From assembly GCF_032854445.1 (NCBI RefSeq), contig NC_088302.1:41482191-41546190 (forward strand): a stretch of 64,000 nucleotides of DNA, read 5' to 3'. How positions within the stretch are numbered: position 1 is the first letter of the stretch; the number at the start of each line of letters is the position of its first letter. The notes under the pieces were generated by a model, which was not told where the DNA came from, did not search any database, and saw nothing but the letters and a program-made list of their open reading frames with translations. Shown here piece after piece: positions 1-11,834 of the stretch. The translations under genes and the position numbers were made by a program. Origin of the DNA: Liolophura sinensis. Taxonomy: Eukaryota; Mollusca; Polyplacophora; Chitonida; Chitonidae.

Positions 1-899
1 GTACAGAGACATTGAGACTTAAGCCAAGAATTGAGATTTAAGTCAAGAATTGCAAGTGATTAAAATGCCAAACTCAGAAAAGGAAGGAACACAAACTGTA
101 GTTGGTACATTGCCCTGCAGTAACAATCAGAGTACAAAATTTCCTCTAACAAAACATTTTAAGTGTAGTTGTTCTTGAATTGTTGACTTAAGTCTTCATA
201 CGTTTGATAAATATGCAACGTTTTGTATGCAAATTGTGCCGTAGAGCTTCTTTCCTATTTAAGAAATGTATAGAAAACTAAACACATGTAGCATTGATCA
301 GGTTCATCAACAAAGAGACACGCGCTCTCATATCGAGGTTGCAGGCTCATCCATATTGAGGTAACAAGTTCACTGTTATGGAGACAATGAGTTCATACAT
401 ACTCGAAGGTCAAAGCTCATACATACTTGGAAGGTTGCACGCCAGATATCCTACACATATGGTGCTAGCTCGCCATGCCGAGGGTGCACACTCGTCAATA
501 TGTGGGGTGCAAGCTCGTCGAAGCAGATGGTGCGGGCCATATACAGAGAGTAAAATCTCATCTACGTGACACATAGCTGTCCAGACGATGTCCACCAGCG
601 GTTAAAAAGGACGGTGCAAATGGGGCCATACAAGTAGAGCTATTTTACTGAAGCATGAAAATAAAATCAAAAACATGAACGATTTTTTATACTTTTTATT
701 TACGGCGTTTTATCTTTTATTCATGCGATCTACATGCAGATGTACGCGGCACACATGTTTCAACATGGGCTGCACACTGAGGCAAGATGGTTATTTGATA
801 AAGGGAGAAAACGACAAAGGGAGACAACTAGAACGGGTAGGTAGTTTACACAGTGGAACAGGAGCGAGTGGAGTTTACGAGGTTAAGTGTCTCATATGC
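1..899. other. Gene-free left edge with degenerate short repeats
   Basis: No supportable gene apart from the 3' end of the minus-strand chitin-binding gene that stops at 900. Between about 318 and 545 a loose array of 22-30 bp units recurs, built around words like GAGGTGCAAGCTCAT and CATACATA. The short reading frames here look like by-products of that array. Confidence 0.4.
716..721 (-). promoter_or_regulatory. Candidate polyadenylation signal of the 0.9-10.1 kb gene
   Basis: AATAAA on the minus strand, about 180 bp beyond the stop codon at 900-902. A second AATAAA lies at 695-700. The position suits a 3' UTR of about 200 bp, but cleavage cannot be seen from sequence. Confidence 0.45.
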
Positions 900-1123
900 T
901 CAGTTCCGCCTAAAAGAGCAGCCATCGGTGTCCGGGACACACGGCCCATCCTCTCCCTCTTGGAATCTCATCCCTGGGGCACAACGGTGCAGCCACTCGT
1001 CGTGCTCAGCCACCAGGGGGCACTTGTACATCAGCTGGCAATCATCGCGGTCTCCCACGTACAGCTCTGTCGTGTCCTCATTGGCCTGCTCGATCAGCGG
1101 TCGACACAGCTCCTCACGCTTCG
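900..1123 (-). CDS. Exon 2 of the two-domain chitin-binding gene
   Basis: Encodes residues 120-193 and the stop: one complete six-cysteine domain (DDCQLMYKC core) ending shortly after the last cysteine. The acceptor is TTTACAG on the minus strand at 1124-1130. Confidence 0.82.
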
Positions 1124-4100
1124 CTGTAAAGTATATAACAGTAACAGATGTAAGACAACTTTTACAAAGCTCTATCAACGCTGCGCTAAGCGTATTTATT
1201 TATTTGATTGCTGTTTTACGCCGTACTCAAGAATATTTCACAGCCAGTATTGTGGTGGGAGGATACCGGGCAAAGCCAAGGGAAACCCACGTACATCCAC
1301 AGGTTGCTGGCAGATCTTCCAACGTACGACCAGACATAAAGCCAGAATGAGCTGACCTTGAACTCATGGCGACCGCATTGTTCAGAGCCAACTACCAGTC
1401 CTCGGAGGCTATCTCTTCACTATACGTTGTCATGAAAGTTATGCCAGGCTCAGTTTGCGACTGTATCGTAAAACAGGCTCTTGGAGCCAGATCTACAAAA
1501 CGTGCAACCGTTATGGCAACGTATCAGTAGGCTACATTGTGTTACCATAAACATTATGGTGGGCAGATTTGCGCAGGCCTTGTAGAACTGTCCGCCAGAA
1601 GCCCGTCTTACTAAGCGGTCACAATATTAATGTATTTCCATAGTCATCCAGCTCATTACCATCCTGCACAAAAAAATTCACATTTGAAAAAATAAATTAT
1701 ATGGAAAATGGGTAGTACGAGGTAGGAAATATAGGCGAATATCATTATGGCCTGACACATTGCAGTTGTGGTGAACCACGTGAGATGCACAGAGCACGTT
1801 CTTTTGTGAAAACGCCACACTGCACATATGTGCGAGGTAAGGTAACCACAATTTCATGTGGCTGAGCACCAGGACCGGTGAAGAATTTGTTTTGATGAGA
1901 AATAAAAACACCCTAACAATCTTTGAGAGGGCGGCCACGTGTGACGACAGATGCCGAGGAAAATCAAATTCGGCGAAGTCATGCGTAATCGTTTTACGAC
2001 CACAGCATCAACCAGTAACGCGCTGTTTAGGGGTTGCGTAACAGCCCAGACCATATGAAACCGCTTGCGCGCTGCCCATCTTCATGCCCGACTAACTTAT
2101 GTTGGGTCAATTCTGGCACAGGTAAACCGGAACGAACGTATACGTTAGGCACAGGTTCAGCTGCGCTGGTACCAGAGACAACGGAATAGGGTTATGTTTA
2201 GCAACGAATCGCGTTTAACGCCGCGATTTACTGACGGAAGAGTCCGAGCATGACGTCGTTGCGGTGAACGTCACGCTCAGTGCTACGTACATGTACGGGT
2301 AGCTGATCGATGTCATGGCGATATAGCGTAATGGTTTTCGGCGCTTTCGGGCTCACGTCTCCTCCTAATTCATGGAAGCCTCATTGCAGTGGGATATCAT
2401 GACCGTAGCTGCATGGCGCTGTTCATGGCTGCTCATGATCCAGGATTCCGATTCTATCATCATAATATGACACAAAACACAGCTGTTTTGACACGCAATT
2501 TCACGTAAAAAAGAGGTTATTGACGTTATGGCGTGGCCATCGAGTTCATCTGACGTCAATCATATGGACCACGTATGGGACGCTCTTGGAAGAAGTCTTC
2601 GTGGTTAGGGCTCTATATTGGTACAGCAATGGCGCAGCAATGGTGCCTTGCTGAACAAGCGGTACTGAACCAATACAGATCGCAAAGCCTTGTGCAATCA
2701 ACAAGTGATCCAATTATGCTACCGATGATAGTCATGATGCAACAAGCGCGCCTTGATTCCTAATATTGTTTTAGTGTATGTAATGTTGTCATTCTCCAGA
2801 TTACGATTTTATACGTAACCGACGTTCGCGGCAATACAGATCTACCAGTCGAGTCATGCTGTGTTGAGTTCCTGTCCATAATTAGAACCAACAACATTAT
2901 ATTTGGCGACGAGAATGAACACATCGTTATCAGTAAGACATTTTTTGACTGGATTTTGAGAAAACACGCAGGAATTAACTTTTTTTACTGAAAAATCACT
3001 CTAAACCAGTGAATTTTACGTCCCTTTTTCCCACTCAGATGTTGTGGCGCGCAGCACATAACGCGGCTGCAACAACAACATAACGATGGCCCAGTCACTG
3101 CCGACATTCCGTTCGTTCGACGTGCACAATAGCTCAACGATGGACATCAGATACAAAGAGCCCTGTTTATCCATTACGGCGGCGAAGTAGTCAGTGATAT
3201 TATGGATACGTTACTGCACACATGTGAGGACCTAGAAGGAGTTCTAGAGAAACTGAATGCTCACTTCAACCCCAGACGAAACATGGACAATGAAACATAC
3301 GTATTTTGCAGCACTAAGCAAAACATAGGCGAAACAATGGACACGTATGCTACACGTCTGCGCCAGTTAGCCCTCACATTCGAATTCTCGGATCAAGACA
3401 GAGATATCAAAGGCCAGGTTATACAGGGATGTAGCTCCCATTGAACAGCCCAGCCAGCCTATCCCAGAGACGGAAAATACTGTAACAAGTCTCAGCAAAA
3501 CAGAACGAAAACCCTGGAACGAAAAACCACAAATCAATGCGTAAAAATGCGAAACAAAATACAAGGATTGTTTTACTGGACTTGGTAAATTGAAAGGTGT
3601 TCAAGCCAAACTACACGTGGACAGCAGTGTACAACCCGTCGCTCACCAACAACTTCCGTTTAATCTGCGTGATTGTACGACGGGAGAACTCAAACGGTTA
3701 CTTTAACCTGACATTATCGAACCAGTTGGTGATGTACCCACACCATGGGTGTCCCTATCCGTGTAGTCGAGAAACCTAAAAAACCATTTCAGATCAGAAT
3801 CAGAAATGAAGCAATTCAGCGAGAACGACACATAACTGCCACTCTGAATGATATCATATCTGAACTGAATGGATCTACGGTATTCTCCAAACTCGACTTG
3901 AATGCTGGTTACCACCAAATCTAGCTTCACCCAGAATCCCGCAACCTCATAACGTTCTCTACACATGTGGGCCTCTTCACAAACGCTTGAACTTTGGGGT
4001 GTGTTCAGCTGCTGAAGTTTTCCAGAACCACATCAGAATGGCTCTTCACGGACTACCAGGCGTTATTAACCTTAGTGATGATGTTTTTCTCCATGGAATT

Positions 4101-7100
4101 GAGCTACAAGAACATGATCAGCGATTTGAGGCAACTTTACAGCGTATATGAGAACACAACCTCACTCTGAACCGTGAGAAATGTGAATTCACCAAGTCGC
4201 GGATTGAATTCTTCGGATATGTGTTCACAAAGGATGGTCTTTCTCCTGATCCACAGAATGTGCAGCCATCAAAAAACACCACCCGCCCTGCGAATGCAGC
4301 TGAAATTAAAAGCACTAAGATAATCTCCTATGCCAGTCGATCCCTCACGCCTGTTGAACAATAGCCAAACAGAACGTGAAGCACTTGGTCTTACCTGGGG
4401 AATACTGCACATCTCTATCTCTATGGACGAATATTTACGGTTGTTACAAACCACAAATCCTTGATTCCATTGTTCAACAAAGCCAGTTCGAAGCTTCCCG
4501 CTAGAATCGAACGCTGGATCTTAAAGCTTCAGGCATACTCGTAGAAAGTAACATATCGCCCAGGACATGATAATCCAGCTGATTTTATGTCCAGACACCC
4601 TGTTCAGTCACCAGACAGCTCCAAGCTGTGAAGAAAAGATGGCTGAGGAACACATAAACTTTCTAACGCAGCATGCAGTTCCGAAAGCGCTAGCCCTCGA
4701 AGGAATTCAAGACGCCACGAAGGCCGATCCACTACTGGATCTTAGTTAAAAGCAACAAATGGAAATCTGCCTACAAACCAAATGTTAACGCAAAGCTTGA
4801 CAGCGCTACAGCAAGACAGCTTCAGTCCTTTGCTACAGTGCACACCAAGTTATCAGTAAACTCTGACGGAAATATCCTCTTGTTTGGTTCCCGCTTTGTG
4901 ATACCAGCCTGCCTTCAACAGCGAGTGTGCGACTTCGCCCACGTTGGACATCAAGGCATCGTCAAAACAAAGAAACTGCTTCGTCAAAAAGTTTGGTTTC
5001 CTGGTATCGATAAACTCGTGGAGACCATTCATAACTGTATCCCGTTATGAGGCTGTAACCCCTGAAAACCCTTCCCGTCGAGAACCGCTCAAGATGACCG
5101 CCCTCCCGCAAGCACCATGGGAAAACGTCTGTTCAGATTTCGTTGGACCATTACCCTCCGGAGAATACTAACTGAATGTCTATGACGAATATTCCCGTTA
5201 CCCTGAAGTAGAAAACGTGTCTTGCACCTCTGCGCCATCCACCATTCCCGCCTTTGACAAGATATTTGCCACACATGGTATACCATCAGTTTTGAAAACT
5301 GACAATGGACCTCCACTTAATAGTACAGAGTTTCACCATTTCCTCGATTACTTAGCTAGCAAACATCGGAGAATCACACTGTACTGGCCAAGAGCTAATG
5401 GTGATGCAGAAAGGTTCATCAAGACCTTAAAGAAAGCCATGCGTACATCTGAAGCTGAAGGAAAGCCATGGAAACAGGAACTATACAAATTCTTAAGGAG
5501 TTACCGTGCAACGCCCCACAGCTCAACTGACAAACCACCTGCTGAACTACTATTCAACAGGCCGTACCGCACAGCTTTACCACAACTTGCCCAACCAGTC
5601 TCTCAATCCGACATCCAGGTTAAAGACGATAGCGCCAAACAGGGAATGTAGTATTATGATGATCTTCACGCACAGGCTAAGCCAGCGATCATTGGTTCTG
5701 GTGATATCGTACTACTACGCAACCAGAAAAAGGGTAAACTTAAACCTCTGTTCAGCTTCAACCCGTATAAAGTCACAGCAGTGAAAGGATCAATGATAAC
5801 CGCTAAACATGGAGATCATCATTTATGAAAGTGTTGAAATCTAATAACACATGTTCAGGTACTGCCACCAACAATCACATCAGTGACAATGACCTTGATG
5901 ACGACGACCTTGCTGATGATGCCACCCCAGTTCACAGCCATGATGCAACCACGAGTTTCCCGTCATAGGCGACAGCCACCGGTTCGTTTCAGAGACTATA
6001 TAACCTCGTGACTGACATTTCTGATTGACTATACGGACAGTTAATTTTGATATTTCGATTTATCTCGTGTGCATAATAGCAGATCTATGATGACTAAGAT
6101 CTCATGTTTTATTTCCAAATGTTGGTAGGGATGTAATGTTGTCATCCTCCAGATTATGATTTTATATGTAACCGACACTGGCGCCAATACAGATCTACCA
6201 GTCGAGTCATGCTGTCTTGCGTTCCTGTCCATAATTAGAACCCACAACGTTATAGTGTACGCTCATTACGTCCATATACAAGATTTATTCCCTAGCAACA
6301 CACTTCGTTCTATATGGATACATTTGAAATGCAATGTAACAAGTGTGAAATTTCTTTCTTTGTTCAGTATATTTGCTGTAAAGGACATTACGCCAGGGCA
6401 CATTTCGACTGCTTCATAAGACGGATCCAGCTGGTAGGAGTGAGGGTGGGTTGTGGGAGTGGGGTGTTGCTGTTAATTGTATACAGGCCTATATAGCGCT
6501 ACGAAGAGGTAATTTCCATGACAACGTAATTATTTCATAATTGGTCGCCGTGGTAATTATACGTGATTGTGATGCTTTATATGCTTTGTGAAACAGGCCC
6601 CAAAAGATTTGCACTGATATAAAAAATAAAAAAGCACACTGAATATCAATAATACTACAGTGTGTGAATATTATGCTAAGAACTGAAGAACTGTCTCAAG
6701 GGAACAAAATTGAACTGATGACAGCATCTCACAAGGATGCTTTTTAGATCAATAGTCAGTGTCAGTTTCTAGATTAGGTTTGGGTTCAAACAATTCAAGT
6801 AAGGATTACAGCAATGTTGTTCAACACAAAACAGATAAAGAATCAAATCGAAGTCAACAGCAAAGAAAGTGTGTTCTTATGAACAGTACCCGTTTAGGCA
6901 ATGACTTCGATGGTTTAAATGATATGCAAGCGGTTTGCTCCGGGGAATTCAACATTATCTCCAGCCAAACCAAAGAGCATTCTTTTACATCTGATAATGG
7001 TAAAATTTATTGAAATTTATAACAAATGTCTGACAATAAAATACTGATTTCCCGATGCATAAGTATTGAGGTTACAAACGACCTTGTGAAATCTCTTCAC

Positions 7101-10093
7101 TAAGACTTTATTACTAGTTATTTATTTTGGTTTTCAAGACATTTTTGACACGGCTTGATCCATCTTTTTTATAATTGTAAATGTATATGTTTTATATAAT
7201 AATTCCAAAAAGTATTCGATTACATACTTTCACGCAGTGTAAACTCCGCAATGTCTGTTGAAAAAACGACGTACTCTTAAAAAACATCTCACAGCACAAA
7301 CTATCAGCAGCAGTTAGGAGACAAATATGTGCGGCAAGAAGGAAACTTCCGCACAAGTGTCACTGTCCTAAGCAAGTGTGCTTAAACCGTTCATCTAAAA
7401 GAAATATCCAAGAAATTCCGACTTGACAATCAATGGGAACCAACCCTCTAAGATTATTCCTGTAGAGAGTCCACGGCATTTCTAAATCTCAGCAGGGAGG
7501 AATTAGTTTTTGTCGCATAGTATATCGAGAAAACATTCGTAGATATGAGATCCTTTTCACGCAACCATAGTATTTCTCTCTGACTTAAGGGCTGTTTCCA
7601 CCGAGTACGATAATCGCAGCGATTCCCGCAACGGTTCCCGCTAAGGCAAACGCAGTGGATCACTTCTATCATAAATAAGTACCACCTTCTCCACTAAAAT
7701 CGCAGCGGAAATCGCACTGCAAAAAGCGTTTTTCGCATCCAGTCACCCCTTCGACTCATTTCACTGCGTTTTCCGTTTGGTCTTTTGATTTGATTGGCTA
7801 GTAGAAATTGTTCTGTATTGAGTCTGGGTAGATATACATTTTTATTCAATGTGTCTAGAAACAGCACAAAATGATAGATGGACGTAAAAGAGAGAACAAT
7901 TTTGGAAGTTGAAAAAATTAAATGCTCTTTGATAAGGCGGATCAGAATTACAAGAGAATCTCCCATGTCGGTTATTGAAGTAGCTAGTACAAATTTGCTT
8001 TTCCGGCGCTATGATTTCTGGTCAGAACCCCATGTAGTGGGAACACTTCACCAGGCGTTAAACGCTGCAGGAGCCGCTGCGGGAATCGTCGCGGTTCTGG
8101 TGAAAACGGCCATTTAAACCACGCCCAGAGTATGAACCAAATTGCAGATTAACTTTCATGAGACAAAATTGTTTGTTCCATTGTTATTCATGTCCAACGA
8201 CATGAAATCTTCAGCTGAGCTTTGCTTATTACCATTTTGTACAAATCAGAATTGGTGTCTGTTTAAGGAAATGATTTCTAATTTACCACTGGACTATCAT
8301 AGGGTAAACAAAAACAACAATAGCCTGTGGACAAACTGATTTTGCGTGCTCTAGGCGCGACTTCATTCGAAAACATGGGTTACTAGCATATGAAAATGGT
8401 TTTCATTTTCTATCAGTTACTCTTCCCCCTCTTTAGTTTCTTTTACGAGAAATGTGCTCTCGACGCCATTCCGAACATTGCATCGTTGTCACACATGGGA
8501 TGCCTTCAAGAAAAATTATTTGAATCCAACACTGAACGCATTACACATGTGACAATTACTGTTTCTCAAATACCGTGTGAACTGGTGCAGTCATGAAGTA
8601 CAAACATAACGGCGTCTAACCGTATATCGTTAAAAATGCCTACATTTTGGTCATGTTCCGCGCGCAGAATATCTCCATTGCTCTGTTTGCGTATAATGTC
8701 TCTGCTAATAGTATACTATTTATGTACCACCTCTGTCCGAAAAAGGAAAATCTTTCTTTAAAGGAAAATACATCTAAAATCGAACTATTCATCACTCAAC
8801 AGACCGACTAAAACTATGTATAAATATACTTTCATTTATTTCTCTAGATTTTTGTAAAAAGAGTTTAAGGTGTTTCAACATTTGAATTCTAAAGTGGGCT
8901 TTATTATTTATTTATTTGATTGGTGTTTTACGCCGTACTCAAGAATATTTCACTTATACGACGGCGGCCAGCATTATGGTGGGTGGAAACCGGGCACAGC
9001 CCGGGGGAAACCCACGACCATCCGCAGGTTGCTCAAAGACCTTCCCACTTACGGCCGGAGAGGAAGCCAGCATGAGCTGGACTTGAACTCACAGCGACCG
9101 CATTGGTGAGAGGCTCCTGGGTCATTACGCTGCGCTAGCGCGCTAACCGATTGAGCCACGGAGGCCCCAAAGTGGGCTTTATTGGCCATACTATCGGGGC
9201 TTAGGAACTCTGACGTCACAGGAAGCTTTTCCAACTCTATTTACGACGCTGAAGATTGGAATAACCTTTTTACCCCCTGAGTAAAAGATTACTGAAATAA
9301 TGTTCCCAAAAATTCCTTGCTTCTGGTGAACATCAGGACTGAAAGGTGATGTGACGCCTGAGTTCCTAGATACCGTCAGTAAGGCGCATAAAGTCCATAA
9401 TATTCAAACATTTTGCATGTCTTTCAACACACTTCGAAAAAATCTGAAAAAATAAATGAAAGTATTTTTACGCATTATTTTCAGTTGTTTGTGTGATGAA
9501 CCTTACTTCATATTTTAGCTTTCTTTTACTTTAACAAAAGCTCGTACTCGGAAAATAATCTGTGACCCAAAATCTAAAGAAATATATGGCCACAAGAAAT
9601 ACCGGTTCCATGGCCAAAAAGAGTGCCCCTATAACCTAAAACAATACTCATATCCCTAAAACAATCTATTGCCGAAAAGAATACTTCAATTCCTAAAATA
9701 ATTTATGATTTAAAGAAGGAGTCATCTCGGGTTACCTGTTAATCTCTCAAAGTCAAGGTTTTCGTCGTCCTCCTCAGCGGTGCAGTTGAAGGAACCGAAC
9801 ACGAAAGCGTAGATATTGGGGAAACTACATGTTCCCGTGTGGACGGAGAAGTACGAGGGCTCAGGGCATGGCGCCCGGAACGGAAGAACCTGTGCACCGT
9901 CACAGAAGAAGCCCTGTTGGCAGTCCCCTCTTCGCCTCAGGTGGTTCCCACGCCTCACCCACTCATTACCGGGGGTTTCCGCTGTGCACACTTTGACAGC
10001 GTTGAGGGCACCAAACGGTGGAGCGCCTCTCTGACAAGCCCCGAGTTCAATTAAGGTTATCACGAAAACGGATGATATCAACAAGACCCCCAT
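900..10093 (-). CDS. Secreted protein with two chitin-binding type-2 domains (193 aa, two exons)
   Basis: Gene model complement(join(900..1123, 9736..10093)). The intron is phase 1 (donor CAG|GTAACC, acceptor TTTACAG|CG) and the two exons together stay in frame for 194 codons. Residues 1-20 are a hydrophobic signal peptide. Domain 1 has Cys at 36, 58, 64, 76, 89, 104. Domain 2 has Cys at 126, 148, 154, 167, 181, 188. Both show the C2-x5-C3 spacing of peritrophin-A/CBM14 domains, with aromatic residues just before C3 (GFFC, MYKC). An acidic linker with EEDDE separates them. The family binds chitin outside the cell, and a structural or defence role is inference. The 8.6-kb intron is filled with mobile elements, and an unseen small exon inside it is possible. 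Exon 1 resembles the first exon at 61.3 kb. Joining these two exons rests on matching phase, strand and domain type, not on transcript data. Confidence 0.82.
1193..1395 (-). mobile_element. SINE copy (main tRNA-derived family)
   Basis: Read on the minus strand this is the body and 3' end of the main SINE of the window. It ends in the terminal block CGTAAAACA followed by a TAAATAAATA tail. The tRNA-like head is mostly lost. It lies in the intron next to exon 2 and in the same orientation as the host gene. Confidence 0.8.
1396..2778. other. Intron sequence without recognisable gene
   Basis: Part of the 8.6-kb intron between the SINE and the LTR element. Only short reading frames without recognisable domains occur. 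Nothing else is supported. Confidence 0.5.
2779..2901 (+). repeat. 5' LTR
   Basis: Begins TGTAATGTTGTC and ends ACAACATTATA, so its tips form an imperfect inverted repeat. TGGCGACGAGAATG starts two bases further on and is a likely primer-binding region. An LTR of 123 bp is short for this superfamily. Confidence 0.88.
3090..3460 (+). pseudogene. gag remnant of the LTR element
   Basis: An 80-codon open stretch (3202-3444) has the pattern of a Ty3/gypsy gag core, including ETMDTYATRLRQLA. This is the region where retrotransposon gag proteins carry a helical assembly domain. The frame stops before any zinc knuckle, so the reading is truncated. Confidence 0.7.
3600..5830 (+). pseudogene. pol remnant: reverse transcriptase, RNase H, integrase
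   Basis: In order: reverse transcriptase motif KLDLNAGYHQI near 3890-3925 and the S-D-D active-site block near 4070-4100 in the N-x-SDD form found in some invertebrate gypsy elements; an RNase H-like stretch with YASRSLTP near 4330; the integrase zinc-binding region with two histidines spaced H-x3-H near 4940-4955; and the integrase core with its three acidic residues in SDF (about 5137), TDNG (about 5300) and GDAE (about 5405). Frames shift repeatedly and stop codons interrupt all of them. No protease was recognised. The longest intact piece is the integrase core, 5217-5651. Confidence 0.85.
6132..6254 (+). repeat. 3' LTR
   Basis: Same length as the 5' LTR (123 bp) with 11 mismatches by eye. 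It is followed directly by the target duplication GTGTA. The purine stretch just upstream (GGTAGGGA) could be a weak polypurine tract. Confidence 0.88.
6260..7587. other. Intron sequence without recognisable gene
   Basis: AT-rich sequence between the LTR element and the MITE. An 84-codon frame at 6759-7013 has no recognisable domain, and I do not support it as a gene. Confidence 0.5.
7588..8113. mobile_element. Harbinger-like MITE (526 bp) with TTA target duplication
   Basis: The ends are long imperfect inverted repeats. The left tip reads AGGGCTGTTTCCACC and the right tip, reversed, ATGGCCGTTTTCACC. A GC-rich inner block of both arms also matches (CGATTCCCGCAACGG against CGATTCCCGCAGCGG). 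The element is flanked by TTA at 7585-7587 and 8114-8116, the target length and sequence typical of PIF/Harbinger transposons. No transposase is encoded. Assignment to the superfamily is inference from the target duplication. Confidence 0.7.
8114..8890. other. Intron sequence without recognisable gene
   Basis: Nothing beyond short frames without domains. Confidence 0.45.
8906..9168 (-). mobile_element. Full-length tRNA-derived SINE with 15-bp target duplication
   Basis: Read on minus it begins GGGGCCTCCGTGGCTCAATC and ends in ATAAATAAAT. Box A (TGGCTCAATCG, 9148-9158) and box B (GTTCAAGTC, 9080-9088) both fit the RNA polymerase III consensus. It is flanked by the perfect direct repeat AAAGTGGGCTTTATT at 8891-8905 and 9169-9183, so this is a recent LINE-mediated insertion. 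It is the best-preserved copy and serves as reference for the others. The central conserved body (GGTTTCC..CCACCATAATGCTGGCC) is shared by most copies. The family may belong to a widespread mollusc SINE group (RUDI/V-SINE or MetaSINE), which needs a database match. Confidence 0.93.
9736..10093 (-). CDS. Exon 1 of the two-domain chitin-binding gene
   Basis: Encodes the signal peptide and the first six-cysteine domain, 119 codons plus one base. The donor CAG|GTAACC is at 9736/9735. Without splicing the frame runs only four codons further to a stop. The start ATG is the first in frame, followed by the hydrophobic run LLISSVFVITLIELGA. Confidence 0.85.
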
Positions 10094-10209
10094 GTTCTTG
10101 TGTTTTTACTCGTTGATGGTGTCAGTTCGTATCAGAGAAGGCGTATAATGTCACCAAGGTCCAGTTCAGTAAAGAAAAAGTTTGACGATTAAAGGACAAA
10201 GCGCAGTTT

Positions 10210-10219
10210 CTTTTATATA
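10210..10219 (-). promoter_or_regulatory. TATA box of the two-domain chitin-binding gene
   Basis: TATATAAAAG on the minus strand, 117 bp upstream of the ATG. A start about 30 bp downstream would give a 5' UTR of roughly 85-90 bp, like that of the related gene at 44.4 kb. Confidence 0.7.
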
Positions 10220-10229
10220 TACCTCAACG

Positions 10230-11505
10230 ACTCGCCTTGGGGATTGGTATATAATTTTTGACATTATTGACCTCGGTAAGGTCACTGGAAGGTATTGGGA
10301 TTATACCCTCCACGCTTAGCATACCAACTGGCGCATAAGTGAGGATATGTTTAATACATACCTACAGCTGTTTTTTCCCAGGCACAGTAAATCTAATAAT
10401 GAGAGAACAAATTGGAAATGTCAATTATGCAATAAAGACGTTGTTTTGAGACGGAGAACCGTAAGGTCTGTTGACCCGGTACAAAGCGGGAACAACATTC
10501 CGCGCCGCTAAATTAATGGTTCTGGATGGAGGAGGATGTCGTAACGAAAAGTTTCATTTCACAATATATGTGATATTTTGTAAAGCAAATACCAGGGGGG
10601 GAAATGCGAGAGTGGTGGATCCGTGGTGAGCGTGCTATTCAAAGACGGCGTGACAAAAATCTGGGAGGAATTTACCTGACATTTAGCTCCAGTGACTTCA
10701 TTAACCTTCCGAGATAAATCAAAGAATGTCAGTCGTTTGTACATCTTATAAGACATATCCCTCAGCTAGTCTAGCTTTCATCTTCGGTAACGTCCGGGAT
10801 TGATCTGTTTGTGCAGACAACCCGCTCGAGGCTGGAGTCATTACACTCTGTACAAGCTCAGCTGTCACAGAACTATCCTTTGTAGCACTCCTTTGCATGC
10901 ACTACTCTTATCCGGCTTTTAACGTGATGAAATATAGCACAGTTTCAGTAACTGTCGGCTCAAAACCAATTAATACAACAGATAACTCTCAACATATACG
11001 AAAATGAAGACACAAGATATATATCTATGCGTTGGCTTTTGCTAATTTCTGTCAAGAATGAACTGGGGACGATTCCACAAAACTATTTCTGACTTAAAAT
11101 TAAAATTTAAAAAAGACTCTTTACGATGCTTAGTTTTTGATACTGGAAGTTGAAATTTAGACCAGTTCATGTCAGATAACTTTGATGAGAAGGGGGAGGT
11201 GGGGGGGGGGGGGGGGCGTCAATTTCCAAAGCCGAAAAATAAGCTTCAAGATGGTATTTCAAATTCTGACTCAAGTCAGAAATGGTTTCATGGAATCGGC
11301 CCCAGATGAATGTAAGAATGAACGAATGAGACTTAACGGTCGTGGTGGCTGTGCATTTCGTGAAGACTGAGTAAGTTTGTCAATACGCAGAAGCTGAAAT
11401 GATAGATTGACTGGCTGATTGTTGTTTATTGACCAACTTAAGAATTTTCGTGTACATGACGACGTTTTATAAATGGTGTTATAAAGATATATCGATATAT
11501 CGCGG
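10230..11505. other. Intergenic; G-run
   Basis: No gene recognised. A purine tract with a long uninterrupted G run lies near 11190-11217. Short reading frames have no domains. Confidence 0.5.
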
Positions 11506-11509
11506 GTCC

Positions 11510-11641
11510 ATCAGCAGCGTGCGGATGGTCGTGGGTTTTCTCCAGACCCTGTCCGATTTCCTTCACTATAATGCTGGTCGCCGTCGTATAATTGAAATAT
11601 TCTTTAGCACGGCGTAAAACACCAATCAAATAAATAAATTG
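11510..11641 (+). mobile_element. SINE copy, 5'-truncated
   Basis: Contains the conserved body and 3' end of the main family (GCGGATGGTCGTGGG to AACACCAATCAAATAAATAAA). The tRNA-like head is missing. It is one of the minority of copies in plus orientation. Confidence 0.85.
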
Positions 11642-11834
11642 CTTCTTATGTTTGCTGTTTACTTGCTGGAAGCCAGTGCTGTGAGTACAGAGCTAAATGG
11701 AATGCCCGGCGAGGTTAGCCCCATGCACCGACATTTAAGAAGTTAAATGACGAACTTGTGGAGCACCCATACAGATTTGGACGCCATAAAGGCGGAACGC
11801 TACAGTGATTTGCAAACGGTTTCGCTTATTGTCC

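Larger units (their letters stand above)
2779..6254 (+). mobile_element. Ty3/gypsy LTR retrotransposon, decayed, complete ends
   Basis: Two 123-bp direct repeats (2779-2901 and 6132-6254) begin TGTAATGTTGTC and end ACAAC(A/G)TTATA, and they are flanked by a perfect 5-bp target duplication GTGTA (2774-2778 and 6255-6259). The interior, read on plus, holds gag, reverse transcriptase, RNase H and integrase remnants in the Ty3/gypsy order. It is only about 3.2 kb long and interrupted by stops and frameshifts, so it is non-autonomous. I count 11 differences between the LTRs, which marks an old insertion. It sits antisense to its host gene. Confidence 0.9.

Noticed and set aside
675-1355. 226-codon plus-strand frame across the left chitin-binding exon
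   Set aside because: It is the antisense shadow of the minus-strand cysteine-rich exon plus a SINE.
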